A stretch of 62,203 nt of DNA from Phycisphaerae bacterium. Its GTDB lineage: Bacteria > Planctomycetota > Phycisphaerae > Phycisphaerales > Phycisphaeraceae. Position 1 is the stretch's first letter. Every line of letters begins with the position of its first letter. Shown piece after piece: positions 28,631-36,928 of this stretch. Under the pieces are notes generated by a model, which made no database searches, was not told where the DNA came from, and worked only from the letters and a program-made list of their open reading frames with translations. The stretch spans positions 1 through 62,203 of the forward strand of contig JAUHYI010000017.1 in NCBI GenBank assembly GCA_030426385.1, in the 5' to 3' direction. The position numbers and the translations under genes were made by a program.

Positions 28631-30253
28631 TCAGTGGGAGGCGCTTTCAAAAACATGATGTGACACGGTTGAAGTACCGGTTAGGATTTCCAGTGCGACA
28701 TCGTCGATTCCATGTTGGCGATAATTAACCCGTACTGATGGGACTGCCCCAATTTGTTTATGCCATTGGTTCGCTCGACGGGTTGCCTCGGCCGGACCGT
28801 AGTGATCCACATACCAATAGTAAGCAGGCCAACTATCGGTCATGGGCACAGCACCCGGCATACCCATGTGCGGCAACAGTGTGACGTCTCCGCCGAATAG
28901 TTCCTGCCACATCGTGGCGTGTTCCAGATCCTCGCGCACCGGCAGGCCACACCATGGTGTTCCCCAGACTTGCCACATGGGTAGCGATCGGCATCGCTCA
29001 TGAAAAATTTCCCCAGCTAGTGCGACGTTTGGGCAAGCCTGCTGTATTGTCTCGATATATTGTTGTGTGGCGTCATCGAAATCACATGCCGCGTCGTCTT
29101 CATAAAAACCAAGTTGATCTAAAAACAAAGCATCAATAGGAAAATGTGACACGAAGCGTTGGCAAACTTCCGCGATTTTATTTCGCCATGCTGTGCAGGA
29201 TGGCCGAATGTATTCAATGGGTGGCTCGCCTTCCATGCGCCATCCTTGTGGTACGCCATGTCGATCGCGCACCTGATGCGATTGGAATTGTTCGAAAATG
29301 GGGAGTTGGCTGTCGCATCCCCAGTAATTCAAATGCGGCATCAAGCGGTAGCCGAATTGTCTTGCGGTTTCTACAACCTTGCTCATTCCGCGTTCGCCAC
29401 CCAGTTCACGAGCTGGCCAATATTCAGGATAACGTGTGTCAAACGGTGCATGAAATCCCCAGAAATAAACCAGGGTGTTTTCGGGCACGTTCGATTCATG
29501 CATTGAATTGAGTAGGCATACCATGTCGTCAAACGTATGCGTAATAGTGCCCTTACCCGTCCACATTTCTACCAGTACCACCGCGGGAATTTGTTGCGTC
29601 CATGCAGGTGCGAAAAACGGTGACGTTGGCCAGGCGATATCCATCCATTGTCGATAGTCCTGCCAGAGGGCGCTCATGCTTTCGTGTTCGCTGAGGACTA
29701 GCGGTGGTGGTGCCGCAGTTGATGTGGCATACGACGCATTTCGAAATATCAAAGTGAGATCAATGCAGGCATCAGTGCTTTTGGCTTGGACACTCAGCAT
29801 ATATTTTGCACAGCAGCGCAGGCTCAATTGCAGATATGTGTCAGCCAACTCGATGCCGATGCATGAAGCTCGCATCGATCCACCCCATGGCTTGGCGTCG
29901 CTGTTTTGTCCCGTGAGTATTCTGCCGTCTTCGCAGGGCAGATGAATGCGGGCGTTATTGGGTATTTGGGTTGTGAGTGTCCATGCATCATTGCCTGTTG
30001 ATTGCCATTGGCCCACCGTGATTGCGTTGATACTCATCGATGAATAGTCCCAAATCAGTAATTCATTTGTCGCAATGGAGCTTGCGATACATGGCTCGGG
30101 TTGGAAACAGCATGGTGATGAATCGCCTATCGTAGGAGGTATCACGTTGATATTGCTGGTATTACGGAGATGGTCGTACAAAACGCCAGTCACGCGGAAT
30201 ACATCATTCCAATGCCGCAATAGAAGTCTACGCCAGCCGCCACTTTCTGTCAA
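28631..30253 (-). CDS. putative glycosidase-like TIM-barrel protein
   Basis: About 540 residues from the only near-cognate start (TTG at 30253); the frame stays open upstream to about 30319 without ATG, so the true start is uncertain and internal GTG/ATG starts are possible. The C-terminal 330 residues read as a barrel: ENTLVYFWGFHAPFDTRYP, FGYRLMPHLNYWG, then FPIDALFLDQLGFYEDDAA, where the LDQLG strand holds a candidate acid. The N-terminal part is beta-rich. It resembles the hydrolase-like DUF6259 group, but I am not sure. It ends 72 bp before the beta-helix gene on the same strand. Confidence 0.5.
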   Translation of the reverse strand: MTESGGWRRLLLRHWNDVFRVTGVLYDHLRNTSNINVIPPTIGDSSPCCFQPEPCIASSIATNELLIWDYSSMSINAITVGQWQSTGNDAWTLTTQIPNNARIHLPCEDGRILTGQNSDAKPWGGSMRASCIGIELADTYLQLSLRCCAKYMLSVQAKSTDACIDLTLIFRNASYATSTAAPPPLVLSEHESMSALWQDYRQWMDIAWPTSPFFAPAWTQQIPAVVLVEMWTGKGTITHTFDDMVCLLNSMHESNVPENTLVYFWGFHAPFDTRYPEYWPARELGGERGMSKVVETARQFGYRLMPHLNYWGCDSQLPIFEQFQSHQVRDRHGVPQGWRMEGEPPIEYIRPSCTAWRNKIAEVCQRFVSHFPIDALFLDQLGFYEDDAACDFDDATQQYIETIQQACPNVALAGEIFHERCRSLPMWQVWGTPWCGLPVREDLEHATMWQELFGGDVTLLPHMGMPGAVPMTDSWPAYYWYVDHYGPAEATRRANQWHKQIGAVPSVRVNYRQHGIDDVALEILTGTSTVSHHVFESASH

Positions 30254-30480
30254 GGGTTTGGTGTGGTCCGGATGAGGCGTAGGTTGCTGGTCGCCGGGCA
30301 GGCGGGCGGGGGCGCGTCAGGCTCTGTGTCCAGGGGGCGCGTTACGAACGTGTTGGTTGTAGCTTTCCCGTTCCGAGCCTGACGGCTTCGTGTTTAGCAG
30401 GCGCGCAAAGCGCTCCATGTTGAAGCTGGAAAGCGTCTGTTCTGAGAGTGGTGTCTGCCGCAATGATTGCGTTGAAAGGG

Positions 30481-31362
30481 TTAGTGGAGCACTTTCGGTG
30501 CCGCGCGGGATTCGTTCGAGGGCAAGATGTTGAAAGCGGCTTTGTATGCCCTCGTGAAATTAAACGGATTGGCATAGCCCATTTCATCGGCGACTTGTGT
30601 GACTTTCAATCCTTGACGCAATAGGCTGCGCGCGTGTTTCAGTCGTTCGGTGCGGATCCATTGTCCCGGACTGATGCCGGTTTTGTTTCGAAACTCATGA
30701 GCCAGTTGGCTGGTGCTTACGTTTAGCGTATACGCCAATTCATCCACAGACCATGGGCGTTGGATATCGCGATGGACGGTGGATTTGGCACGGGCAGAAA
30801 GGCTTTGTTGGTGGGCCAATTCAGAAGCGTGATGAACCATGTCTTCAAATAATTGCGACACCAGTTTGAGAAACATCCAATCCCAGTGTGGCGGCTGGGT
30901 AAACGATAGCCGAATCAACTCCTGAATATTCTGTCGCAACGTCGGCGGGGCGGCTTCGATTAGTCCCAGGCAATCCGTTGGCTTGGGCCAATAGGTGTTG
31001 GCAAAACGATCGGATAGTAAACCGTTAAAAACGAGATAGCGTGCCCGCCAGTTTTTGTGCGACAGGACTTGTTCTTCGTAGGCTGTTTGAGGTCGAACCA
31101 GAAGCAATTCTTTTTGTTGGTATGCCACGCGCTGGGTGGGCGTGCTGATCACGCTTCCGCCTTGCTCGTTCATGGAAACCACCAGGCCTTGGCTTCCTGG
31201 AATCGTGAATATCGAATTCGCTGCGGCGGTTTCTGTGACGGCGTACCAGTCGTCAAGGATTTGTTCCAGTGCGGTGCCTTTGGCTCGGACATGACGTGCT
31301 CGTCGCGACAGGATGGGCATGCAGACAATGATAGTTTTTTGAATGTCGGATGGCAATGGCAT
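30481..31362 (-). CDS. AraC-family transcription regulator
   Basis: 293 residues. The C-terminal 100 residues form the double helix-turn-helix: WSVDELAYTLNVSTSQLAHE, then KVTQVADEMGYANPFNFTRA. The N-terminal part is a cupin-like sensing domain (YQQKELLLVRPQTAYE). A direct repeat (GCAGAA, 31419 and 31441) lies 57 bp upstream of its start codon and may be its own binding site. It sits at the head of the glycosidase and beta-helix genes on the minus strand and probably activates them. The inducer is unknown. Confidence 0.85.
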   Translation of the reverse strand: MPLPSDIQKTIIVCMPILSRRARHVRAKGTALEQILDDWYAVTETAAANSIFTIPGSQGLVVSMNEQGGSVISTPTQRVAYQQKELLLVRPQTAYEEQVLSHKNWRARYLVFNGLLSDRFANTYWPKPTDCLGLIEAAPPTLRQNIQELIRLSFTQPPHWDWMFLKLVSQLFEDMVHHASELAHQQSLSARAKSTVHRDIQRPWSVDELAYTLNVSTSQLAHEFRNKTGISPGQWIRTERLKHARSLLRQGLKVTQVADEMGYANPFNFTRAYKAAFNILPSNESRAAPKVLH

Positions 31363-31740
31363 GGGTGATAATCGTGCGGGTATTTATGCGTGAATTTTGG
31401 CGGGAAATGGTGGTGTTTGCAGAAAAAGACATGCATATGTGCAGAACATGCGTTACGGCTTGCTGGCCATACGCTTTAGAATGTGTGTATGAATGAGCAT
31501 GTCAAACTGTTGTGGCCCGGTTCCGTTTCAGGGCGTGGCCATGAACAAAGCAGAGGCCGAAACCGAAGCCGCAGCCTTGGCTACGGCCGTGATTCAGGCG
31601 TGTATGACGGTTTGAGTGGAGCGATGCCGTTGCGATTTCCATCCGGGTTGGACAGTTCCGAACGCGCCTTGATGCATTCGGGTTTAACGCTCACATCAAC
31701 CATCCCCCGTGACCACGCGTCTCATTTGGAGTCGGCCGGT
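31363..31740. promoter_or_regulatory. divergent region with spaced GCAGAA direct repeats
   Basis: GCAGAA occurs at 31419-31424 and 31441-31446, 22 bp apart (two helical turns), each followed by CATGC. This spacing is typical of AraC-family half-sites. The rest of the 378 bases between the AraC gene and the NagB-like gene contains open frames without recognisable domains; I call no gene there. Confidence 0.4.
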
Positions 31741-32571
31741 ATGTCAGATATCGATTTGCAAATTCCTGAAACTCTGATTCGTCGATATCGCGAGCCGATC
31801 AAGCAGTTCATGGCCAAAGATCGTTCGGTGGCGATTTATGAAGACAAGCGTGCGATGAGTATGGCCGCGGCTGATGCGGCTGGCCGTATTATGCGCGAAC
31901 GTATCGATGTTCAGGGTATATGCCGAATCATCGTCAGTGCTGCGCCGTCGCAAGCAATGATGATTAACTCGCTGGTGGAACGCAGCGATATCGATTGGTC
32001 AAGCGTTGTGGTATTTCATCACGCAGAGTATCTCGGTGTGTCGGCAACGCATCCCGCCAGCTTGCGGCGGTGGCTTAAAACGCATTTGGTCGATCGAGTT
32101 CATCCCAAGGCTACGTATGGTTTGCACGGAGATATTGAAAATATCGAGGCTGAATGCGAACGCTACGGGGAACTGTTGGCTGAGGATTCGATTGATCTTT
32201 GTCTGGCAGATTTCGGTGAAAATGGTCGGCTTGGTTTTAATGATCCTCATGAGGCTGATTTCCACGACCCATGCCGGGTTAAGTCGGTGGCGTTGGATCG
32301 GCATAGCCGTATGCAGCAGATCGGTGAAGGTCATTTTCCGTGTTTGCGTGATACATTGGCGCATGTCATTACGCTGACGTGCCCGACATTGCTCAAGGCG
32401 GACCACGTGATCTGTTGTGTTCCCGATTACCGCAAGGCCAATGCGGTGAAGGATGCGATCGAAGGGCCGTTGACAACGCAATGTCCCGCGTCCCAAATTT
32501 TTACTCACGCGCAAGTCAGCCTATTCCTGGATACGCGCTCGGCGGCACTGCTTGAATGTCAACGCGATTAA
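31741..32571 (+). CDS. NagB-like (glucosamine-6-phosphate deaminase fold) protein with altered active site
   Basis: 276 residues from ATG 31741 with GGAG at 31731-31734; the longer frame upstream is low-complexity and probably untranslated. The fold and key segments of NagB are recognisable: VFHHAEYLGVSATHPAS aligns with FNMDEYVGLPKEHPES, and FGENGRLGFNDP with the VGNDGHIAFNEP block. The catalytic Asp (72 in E. coli) is Ala here (residue 95), Asp141 is Asn (161), His143 is Arg (163) and Glu148 is Asp (168). It is therefore unlikely to be a normal deaminase; a sugar-phosphate-binding or different reaction is possible. It converges on rtcR. Confidence 0.7.
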   Translation: MSDIDLQIPETLIRRYREPIKQFMAKDRSVAIYEDKRAMSMAAADAAGRIMRERIDVQGICRIIVSAAPSQAMMINSLVERSDIDWSSVVVFHHAEYLGVSATHPASLRRWLKTHLVDRVHPKATYGLHGDIENIEAECERYGELLAEDSIDLCLADFGENGRLGFNDPHEADFHDPCRVKSVALDRHSRMQQIGEGHFPCLRDTLAHVITLTCPTLLKADHVICCVPDYRKANAVKDAIEGPLTTQCPASQIFTHAQVSLFLDTRSAALLECQRD

Positions 32572-32636
32572 TTGGCCGTGCTTCGATTCGCAGTGAATTG
32601 CTGTGCATTGTTAATTCAAATTTTTATCTGCTGCTA

Positions 32637-34256
32637 TCAACAGGGTTGGTTTTGCTTTTTGACGCTGGCCCAGTCGAGTTTGAATTTGGCAAGATACTTT
32701 CGTAAGCGGTCCGCATCGTTCAATGTTTTTCGATGTTTGCGAGATTCGGCGAACAGCTTGCGGCCCGCTTCCGATAGATTGGATGATTGGCGGCAAGTGC
32801 GGATCACGGTCTGGAGTTGTGCGACATCAAACAGATCCAGTGCTTCGATTTGTTGATCGTTGAGTATGCTTTGTAGATCGCAGTTGTCATTCTCGCTGTT
32901 TTCGATGCTTGTCCAGGCGCGACGTAAGCGATTGATTTCGTCATCGACCACATCTATTGTGATTCGGCCTGCGGTTGCCATGATGGCCATGCGGCGCATC
33001 GCGGCGTTGAGGTCGCGAAAGTTGGCTGACCAACGTGCGTCGCTGGATATGGCGAATTTCAAAAAATGTCTTCGTGCCTCGGCATTAAATCGAACTTGTT
33101 GGCCGGTGTGCCTGGCCAGTTGTTCCAGTTCGTATTGCACGTTGGGTTCGATATCATCGCGGCGCTGGGCCAGTCCGGGTAATTGAAAAGACCACAAGTT
33201 AATACGGGCGAGTAAATCTTCGCGGAATCGGCCGTTGGCTACGTCAGCGAGTAAATTGCGATTCGTGCCACATGTTAATTGGAAATCGCTGGCAGATTCT
33301 TTGTCGGCGCCTACGGCGAGGAATCGCTTTTCCTCGATAGCGCGGAGCAGCATGGTTTGTTCGTCCATGCCGAGTTCGCCGACTTCGTCAAGAAATAACA
33401 TGCCGCCATTGGCCTCGGTTAGTAAACCCTTACGTGCGGTGACTGCACCGGTGAATGCGCCCTTGGTATGACCAAACAAAGTGGACATGGCTGTGTCGCC
33501 GCGAATGGTGGCGCAATTGACTTCAACGAGCGGTCCATCGAGTTGTCGTCGTTGCTTTTTAAGTTGATAAACCCGTCGGGCCAATTGGCTCTTGCCGGCG
33601 CCGGTTGGGCCTGTAATTAATATCGGGTCGGTGCTCTGGATCGCGACGTGTTCGATCTGTTCGATGGTGCGGTTGAATGCGGCGTTGCGTGTGGGGATAC
33701 CGCTTTTTAAAAATTCCAGGCTGCGCGTTTGTTCCAATCCAAAACGCTGGGCAAGTTGATCGTAACGCGACAAGTCCAGGTCAATGGTTTTTAGTTGGCC
33801 GGGTTGGCCGCTATTTTTTCGGCGTGGCGGCGAGGTCTGTAATAACTTGGCGGGAAAATGTCGCGACTCGGTTAGTAGGAACAAGCAGATCTGTGCCACG
33901 TGTGTGCCGGTGGTGATGTGGACCTGGTACTCGCAGTTGTCGGTATCAAATGGATAGCTGGTGGCAAAGTCATACAGGGTTGCAAAAACCCCTTCGAAAT
34001 CCCATGCGTCATCCATTTCTACCGTATGCAATCGCACGTCGGTTTCGGGAGACACGGATCGAATGTCGTCGGCGACCTGGTTGGCCAGCTTCTGGAATTT
34101 GGGTTGGTAGATCATGTCAAACTGATCGACAACCCAGTCGTCATGTTGGCAGACCGAGACCGTGGGTCGCCAGGATCCCCAGCGATCGGGTCCGTCGCCC
34201 GCCATGCCGCGATCGAGCGTAGGCCCGAGTAATCCAATGACGATCTGTTTTAGCAT
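32637..34256 (-). CDS. rtcR: RtcR, sigma-54-dependent activator of RNA repair
   Basis: 539 residues, from ATG 34256. Residues 1-170 form the RtcR-type CARF sensing domain (VIGLLGPTLDRG, HITTGTHVAQICLFLLTE). The AAA+ domain has Walker A GPTGAGKS (216-223), GAFTGA (266-271), which contacts sigma-54, and Walker B MLFLDE (286-291). The C-terminus is helical and suits a helix-turn-helix. In known systems RtcR is relieved by ligands such as cleaved tRNA and then activates the repair operon. Here it is divergent from rsr, with a clear sigma-54 promoter at 34401-34416. Confidence 0.92.
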   Translation of the reverse strand: MLKQIVIGLLGPTLDRGMAGDGPDRWGSWRPTVSVCQHDDWVVDQFDMIYQPKFQKLANQVADDIRSVSPETDVRLHTVEMDDAWDFEGVFATLYDFATSYPFDTDNCEYQVHITTGTHVAQICLFLLTESRHFPAKLLQTSPPRRKNSGQPGQLKTIDLDLSRYDQLAQRFGLEQTRSLEFLKSGIPTRNAAFNRTIEQIEHVAIQSTDPILITGPTGAGKSQLARRVYQLKKQRRQLDGPLVEVNCATIRGDTAMSTLFGHTKGAFTGAVTARKGLLTEANGGMLFLDEVGELGMDEQTMLLRAIEEKRFLAVGADKESASDFQLTCGTNRNLLADVANGRFREDLLARINLWSFQLPGLAQRRDDIEPNVQYELEQLARHTGQQVRFNAEARRHFLKFAISSDARWSANFRDLNAAMRRMAIMATAGRITIDVVDDEINRLRRAWTSIENSENDNCDLQSILNDQQIEALDLFDVAQLQTVIRTCRQSSNLSEAGRKLFAESRKHRKTLNDADRLRKYLAKFKLDWASVKKQNQPC

Positions 34257-34336
34257 ATATAAAATTATAAATATAGATTTTAAATTATACAAATATGCGT
34301 AGATTGGCTTGTTTGCAATCGCGGGAAGATGTGGGG

Positions 34337-34350
34337 GATAAAAATTTATC
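34337..34350. promoter_or_regulatory. inverted repeat, candidate RtcR upstream activating site
   Basis: GATAAA-AA-TTTATC is an inverted repeat with 6-bp arms, 51 bp upstream of the -24 box of the rsr promoter and 81 bp before rtcR. Enhancer sites for sigma-54 activators usually lie in this range. Binding is inferred. Confidence 0.35.
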
Positions 34351-34400
34351 TTACTGTGATTAATAGGTTTAGGTAACAAGTTTCAAGTGTTGCGATATTC

Positions 34401-34416
34401 TGGCACGCTCCATGCT
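34401..34416 (+). promoter_or_regulatory. sigma-54 promoter of the rsr/rtc operon
   Basis: TGGCACGCTCCATGCT matches the consensus TGGCACG-N4-TTGCT at all but one conserved base, with the required GG-N10-GC spacing. It lies 59 bp before the rsr start and faces rtcR, whose GAFTGA motif requires sigma-54. This is the expected on-switch for the repair genes and probably the Y RNAs. Confidence 0.85.
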
Positions 34417-34474
34417 TAGTCATCCATCGTCCGTAAGGCATGAAACATCAACCTTGACCGAAAGGAGCTACACC

Positions 34475-36061
34475 ATGGCAAACAAAACCCTCTTCCAAAC
34501 CATCGTAGGAAAATTTACCCCCCACACCGACACGGTGAATGATGCTGGTGGTCAGGCGTATCAGTTCAGTCCCGAACATGCGCTGGCCCAGTACGCAGCG
34601 ACCGGCTGCTTGAACGGTACGTTTTACGCGACCGCTCAAATGCAACTGGTTCGTGTCTTGAACATGGCAGACAAAGTGACGCCTGAGTTCATCGCTCGCA
34701 CCGCGTTGTATGCCCGACACGAGGGCTATATGAAAGACATGCCAGCCCTGTTGGTGGCCGTGTTGTCCGTGCGTTCGCCAGGTCTGATGGCCGAAGTGTT
34801 CGATCGCGTGATCGATTCGCCGAAGATGCTGCGTAATTTTGTGCAGATCATGCGTAGTGGGGTGGTTGGACGTAAGTCGCTTGGCTCGCTGCCCAAACGT
34901 ATGGTTCGCCAGTGGATCGAACAGCGCACTGATGAGCAATTGTTCATGGGTTCGGTGGGTAACGATCCCTCGTTGGCGGACATCATCAAGATGGTTCACC
35001 CTAAGCCAACGACGGCGCAGCGCGAAGCGTTGTTCGGTTACCTGATCGGACGCGATGCGGAGGCCTCGGCACTGCCAGATATTGTGAAGCAGTTCGAAGC
35101 CTACAAAAAGGCGAAGAACCGTCGTAAGATTAAAACGCCTGACGTGCCGTTCCAGATGTTGACAGCATTGGATCTGGACGAACACGCGTGGCGATCAATC
35201 GCTCTAAACGCGCCGTGGCAAATGACGCGGATGAACCTGAACACGTTCCAGCGACACGATGTGTTTAAGGATCGTCAGATGGTTCAACTGGTTGCCAAAC
35301 GTTTGCGTGATCGTTCGTTGATCGGAAAGGCTCGTGTTTTTCCGTATCAATTGATGGCTGCGTTCATGAATGTGTCGGACGAGATGCCATTCGAATTGCG
35401 TGAAGCGTTGCAGGATGCGATGGAAATCGCCGTCGACAACGTGCCGAAGATTGATGGGAAAGTTTACATATTCCCGGATATTTCGGGTTCGATGCATTCG
35501 TCAGTCACCGGTGTGCGTAAGGGGGCGAGTTCGAAAGTGCGTTGTATCGATGTGGCGGCCCTGGTCGCGGCAGCGATGTTGCGAAAGAACCCGGATGCTG
35601 TGGTGGTTCCGTTTGAATCGGGTGTGATTCCGCCGTCGAAATTGCGGTTGAACCCACGTGATTCAGTGATGACCAATGCACAAAAGTTGGCGTCGCTGCC
35701 AAGTGGTGGTACGAACTGCTCGGCCCCGCTGCGTTATCTCAACGACCGCAAAGCTAAGGGTGACCTGGTCGTTTACGTTTCGGACAACGAATCGTGGGTC
35801 GATTCGCCCAGTTACGGTTGGTGTGGTGGTAGTGCAACCGAGACCATGAACCAATGGTTGGCATTCAAGCGGCGTAGTCCGAAGGCGAAGATGATTTGTA
35901 TCGACATTCAGCCCAACGAAACGACCCAGGCCAAGGAGCGTGACGACATCATTAACGTCGCAGGCTTCTCGGATCAGGTGTTCAAGTTGATTGCTGCGGC
36001 AGGCCGTGGTGAAACGCAGGGCGACTATTTTGTCAAGCAGATCGAATCGCAGGCGTTGTAA
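34475..36061 (+). CDS. rsr: Ro60/TROVE RNA-binding protein (Rsr)
   Basis: 528 residues from ATG 34475, AGGAG just upstream. Residues 1-300 form the HEAT-like TROVE ring that holds misfolded and Y RNAs (LARHEGYMKDMPALL-type repeats, PDVPFQMLTALDLDEHAWRS). Residues 310-528 form a von Willebrand A domain with MIDAS DISGSM (Asp335), GGTNCSAPL and VSDNESW. Bacterial Rsr binds Y RNAs that act as gates for RNA turnover and, with PNPase, degrade damaged RNA. The Y-RNA array follows directly. Length and domains match the family. Confidence 0.92.
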   Translation: MANKTLFQTIVGKFTPHTDTVNDAGGQAYQFSPEHALAQYAATGCLNGTFYATAQMQLVRVLNMADKVTPEFIARTALYARHEGYMKDMPALLVAVLSVRSPGLMAEVFDRVIDSPKMLRNFVQIMRSGVVGRKSLGSLPKRMVRQWIEQRTDEQLFMGSVGNDPSLADIIKMVHPKPTTAQREALFGYLIGRDAEASALPDIVKQFEAYKKAKNRRKIKTPDVPFQMLTALDLDEHAWRSIALNAPWQMTRMNLNTFQRHDVFKDRQMVQLVAKRLRDRSLIGKARVFPYQLMAAFMNVSDEMPFELREALQDAMEIAVDNVPKIDGKVYIFPDISGSMHSSVTGVRKGASSKVRCIDVAALVAAAMLRKNPDAVVVPFESGVIPPSKLRLNPRDSVMTNAQKLASLPSGGTNCSAPLRYLNDRKAKGDLVVYVSDNESWVDSPSYGWCGGSATETMNQWLAFKRRSPKAKMICIDIQPNETTQAKERDDIINVAGFSDQVFKLIAAAGRGETQGDYFVKQIESQAL

Positions 36062-36130
36062 CGCATGCCCCCACACACCATGGTGCGCGTCGTCTAATCG
36101 CGCCGCACACCCTTGATAGATGCAGATAAA

Positions 36131-36262
36131 ACACGACGAATGCTGATGGAACTACATTAATCCAAAGGTTGCAGGTTCAAATCCTGTCCGTCATTGATGA
36201 CGGTAGCTCAATTTGGATAGAGCATCGGAACACACATGTTTCATCACCCCTTGTCGCCGTGT
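36131..36262 (+). ncRNA. Y RNA 1 with permuted tRNA-like core (class A)
   Basis: Outer stem ACACG (36131-36135) with CGTGT (36258-36262), one mismatch, then CGA (36137-36139) with TCG (36254-36256), giving the Ro-binding CGAAUG / UUGUCG look of bacterial and animal Y RNAs. A second helix pairs UGAUGGAAC (36144-36152) with GUUUCAUCA (36238-36246). Inside is a permuted tRNA: T arm GCAGG-TTCAAAT-CCTGT (36171-36187); acceptor stem CCGTCA / TGACGG (36188-36203) closed by TTGA; bases U8-A9; D arm GCTC-loop-GAGC (36206-36223) with GG in the loop. No anticodon arm remains: its place is the Ro stem. It is probably cleaved from the rsr transcript. It should mimic tRNA for modification or docking. Confidence 0.85.
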
Positions 36263-36282
36263 TTAATTTTGAAAAGTGAATA

Positions 36283-36389
36283 GATCGTCGCGAATGCCGG
36301 CGGGATTACATGGCAAGTCCTTCGGGATCGCGGGTTCAAGTCCCGCTCCGTGCAAACGGAAACTCTCGTCATCGTTTGTCGCGACGATC
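36283..36389 (+). ncRNA. Y RNA 2, D-arm-less tRNA-like core (class B)
   Basis: A perfect 9-bp outer stem GATCGTCGC (36283-36291) / GCGACGATC (36381-36389) continues with GA/TC and opens at the conserved GAAUG. Helix 2 pairs GGCGGGA (36299-36305) with UCUCGUC (36364-36370). The core has a cUUCGg hairpin (36317-36328), T arm GCGGG-TTCAAGT-CCCGC (36330-36346) and a 5-bp acceptor TCCGT / ACGGA with a GCAA tetraloop (36347-36360). There is no D arm, so only a T/acceptor minihelix remains. It shares UUACAUGG with Y RNA 4, not with 1, 3 and 5. Confidence 0.8.
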
Positions 36390-36399
36390 ACATGAATAT

Positions 36400-36548
36400 T
36401 CGGCGAATGCCGGCGGAACTACATGATTCCAGATCCTGAGGTTGCGGGTTCGAGTCCCGTCCGTTCCATTTTGATTTGTTTTGATGCAATGGGACGGTAG
36501 CTCAAGCGGTAGAGCGCAGTAAAACGTTTCGCCACTCCTTGTCGCCGA
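36400..36548 (+). ncRNA. Y RNA 3 with permuted tRNA-like core (class A)
   Basis: The outer stem pairs TCGGCGA (36400-36406) with TCGCCGA (36542-36548), flanking GAAUG and CUUG. Helix 2 pairs GGCGGAAC (36412-36419) with GUUUCGCC (36526-36533), a compensated version of helix 2 in Y RNA 1. The core has T arm GCGGG-TTCGAGT-CCCGT (36444-36460), a full 7-bp acceptor CCGTTCC (36461-36467) / GGGACGG (36491-36497) with a 23-base AT-rich loop that may extend it by 3 bp, U8-A9, and D arm GCTC-AAGCGGTA-GAGC (36500-36515). The loop's DNA looks like a tRNA in permuted order without an anticodon arm. Confidence 0.85.
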
Positions 36549-36592
36549 TTTTGAAATAACTGTTTGCGGTACGGTGCCGCAAGCATGAGGGC

Positions 36593-36734
36593 CAGGCCGA
36601 CGAATGCCGGCATGATTACATGGTGAGAGCACCTGCTTGGCAGGAGGTCGCGGGTTCAATCCCCGCTCTTGATTGGCGAAAGCGATCAAGGTAGCTCAGC
36701 GAAAAATATCATGCCAATGTTTGTCATCGGCCTG
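36593..36734 (+). ncRNA. Y RNA 4, tRNA-like core opened in the D loop (class B)
   Basis: The outer stem pairs CAGGCCGA (36593-36600) with TCGGCCTG (36727-36734); a C-A mismatch then leads into CGAAUG / UUUGUCA. Helix 2 pairs GGCAUGAU (36609-36616) with AUCAUGCC (36708-36715). The core begins with the D-loop GG, then D-stem GAGC (36627-36630), anticodon stem CCTGC / GCAGG with a loop of only TTG (36632-36644), variable AGGTC, T arm GCGGG-TTCAATC-CCCGC (36650-36666), a 7-bp acceptor (36667-36673 / 36685-36691) with inner GAAA loop, U8-A9 and D-stem GCTC (36694-36697), which pairs back to GAGC. It thus keeps every arm but is opened in the D loop; the shrunken anticodon loop rules out decoding. 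Confidence 0.85.
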
Positions 36735-36928
36735 CACGAAATTCGAGAGCCCTTCCGGGGGTATTTATCGAAGCAAGCCTCGTGCAAGTGCATGGAGTAA
36801 AGTTTCTGGGATGAAGTGAGGTGGGGAGTGAGAGGGAAAAGTGGGTGCCAAGCACGAGGAGGAAAAATGGGGGGCAAGCACGAGAAGGAAAAGTGGGGGG
36901 CAAGCACGAGGGGGAAAAGTGGGGGGGG
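36735..36928. repeat. spacer with long hairpin and 26-bp purine-rich tandem repeat
   Basis: CGTGC arms (GCACGA, 36734-36739, with TCGTGC, 36780-36785) enclose a second pairing TTCGA / TCGAA and a CCC-TTCC-GGG tip. From 36833 to 36928 a 26-bp unit (GGAAAAGTGGGGGGCAAGCA plus CGAGNN) occurs about 3.7 times; AAGCACGAG recurs at 36850, 36876 and 36902. The last copy ends in a run of nine G just before Y RNA 5. No Y RNA motif is seen here. Confidence 0.75.

Noticed and set aside
30317..30418. 33-codon minus-strand frame (MERFARLLNTKPS...)
   Set aside because: It looks fairly coding-like and lies between the AraC and glycosidase-like genes, but has no ribosome site or homologue I recognise, so I do not call it a gene.
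31483..31740. N-terminal extension of the NagB-like protein
   Set aside because: The region is low-complexity and not like any NagB start; the ATG at 31741 has GGAG upstream and fits the fold.
36369..36689. Protein-coding frame on the minus strand (about 106 aa)
   Set aside because: It runs through the tRNA-like elements. The GTRTRNLRIWN-type peptide is a well-known artefact of reading T arms in antisense.
36833..36928. CRISPR array
   Set aside because: Units follow each other without spacers of differing sequence, and no cas gene is present; this is a simple tandem repeat.
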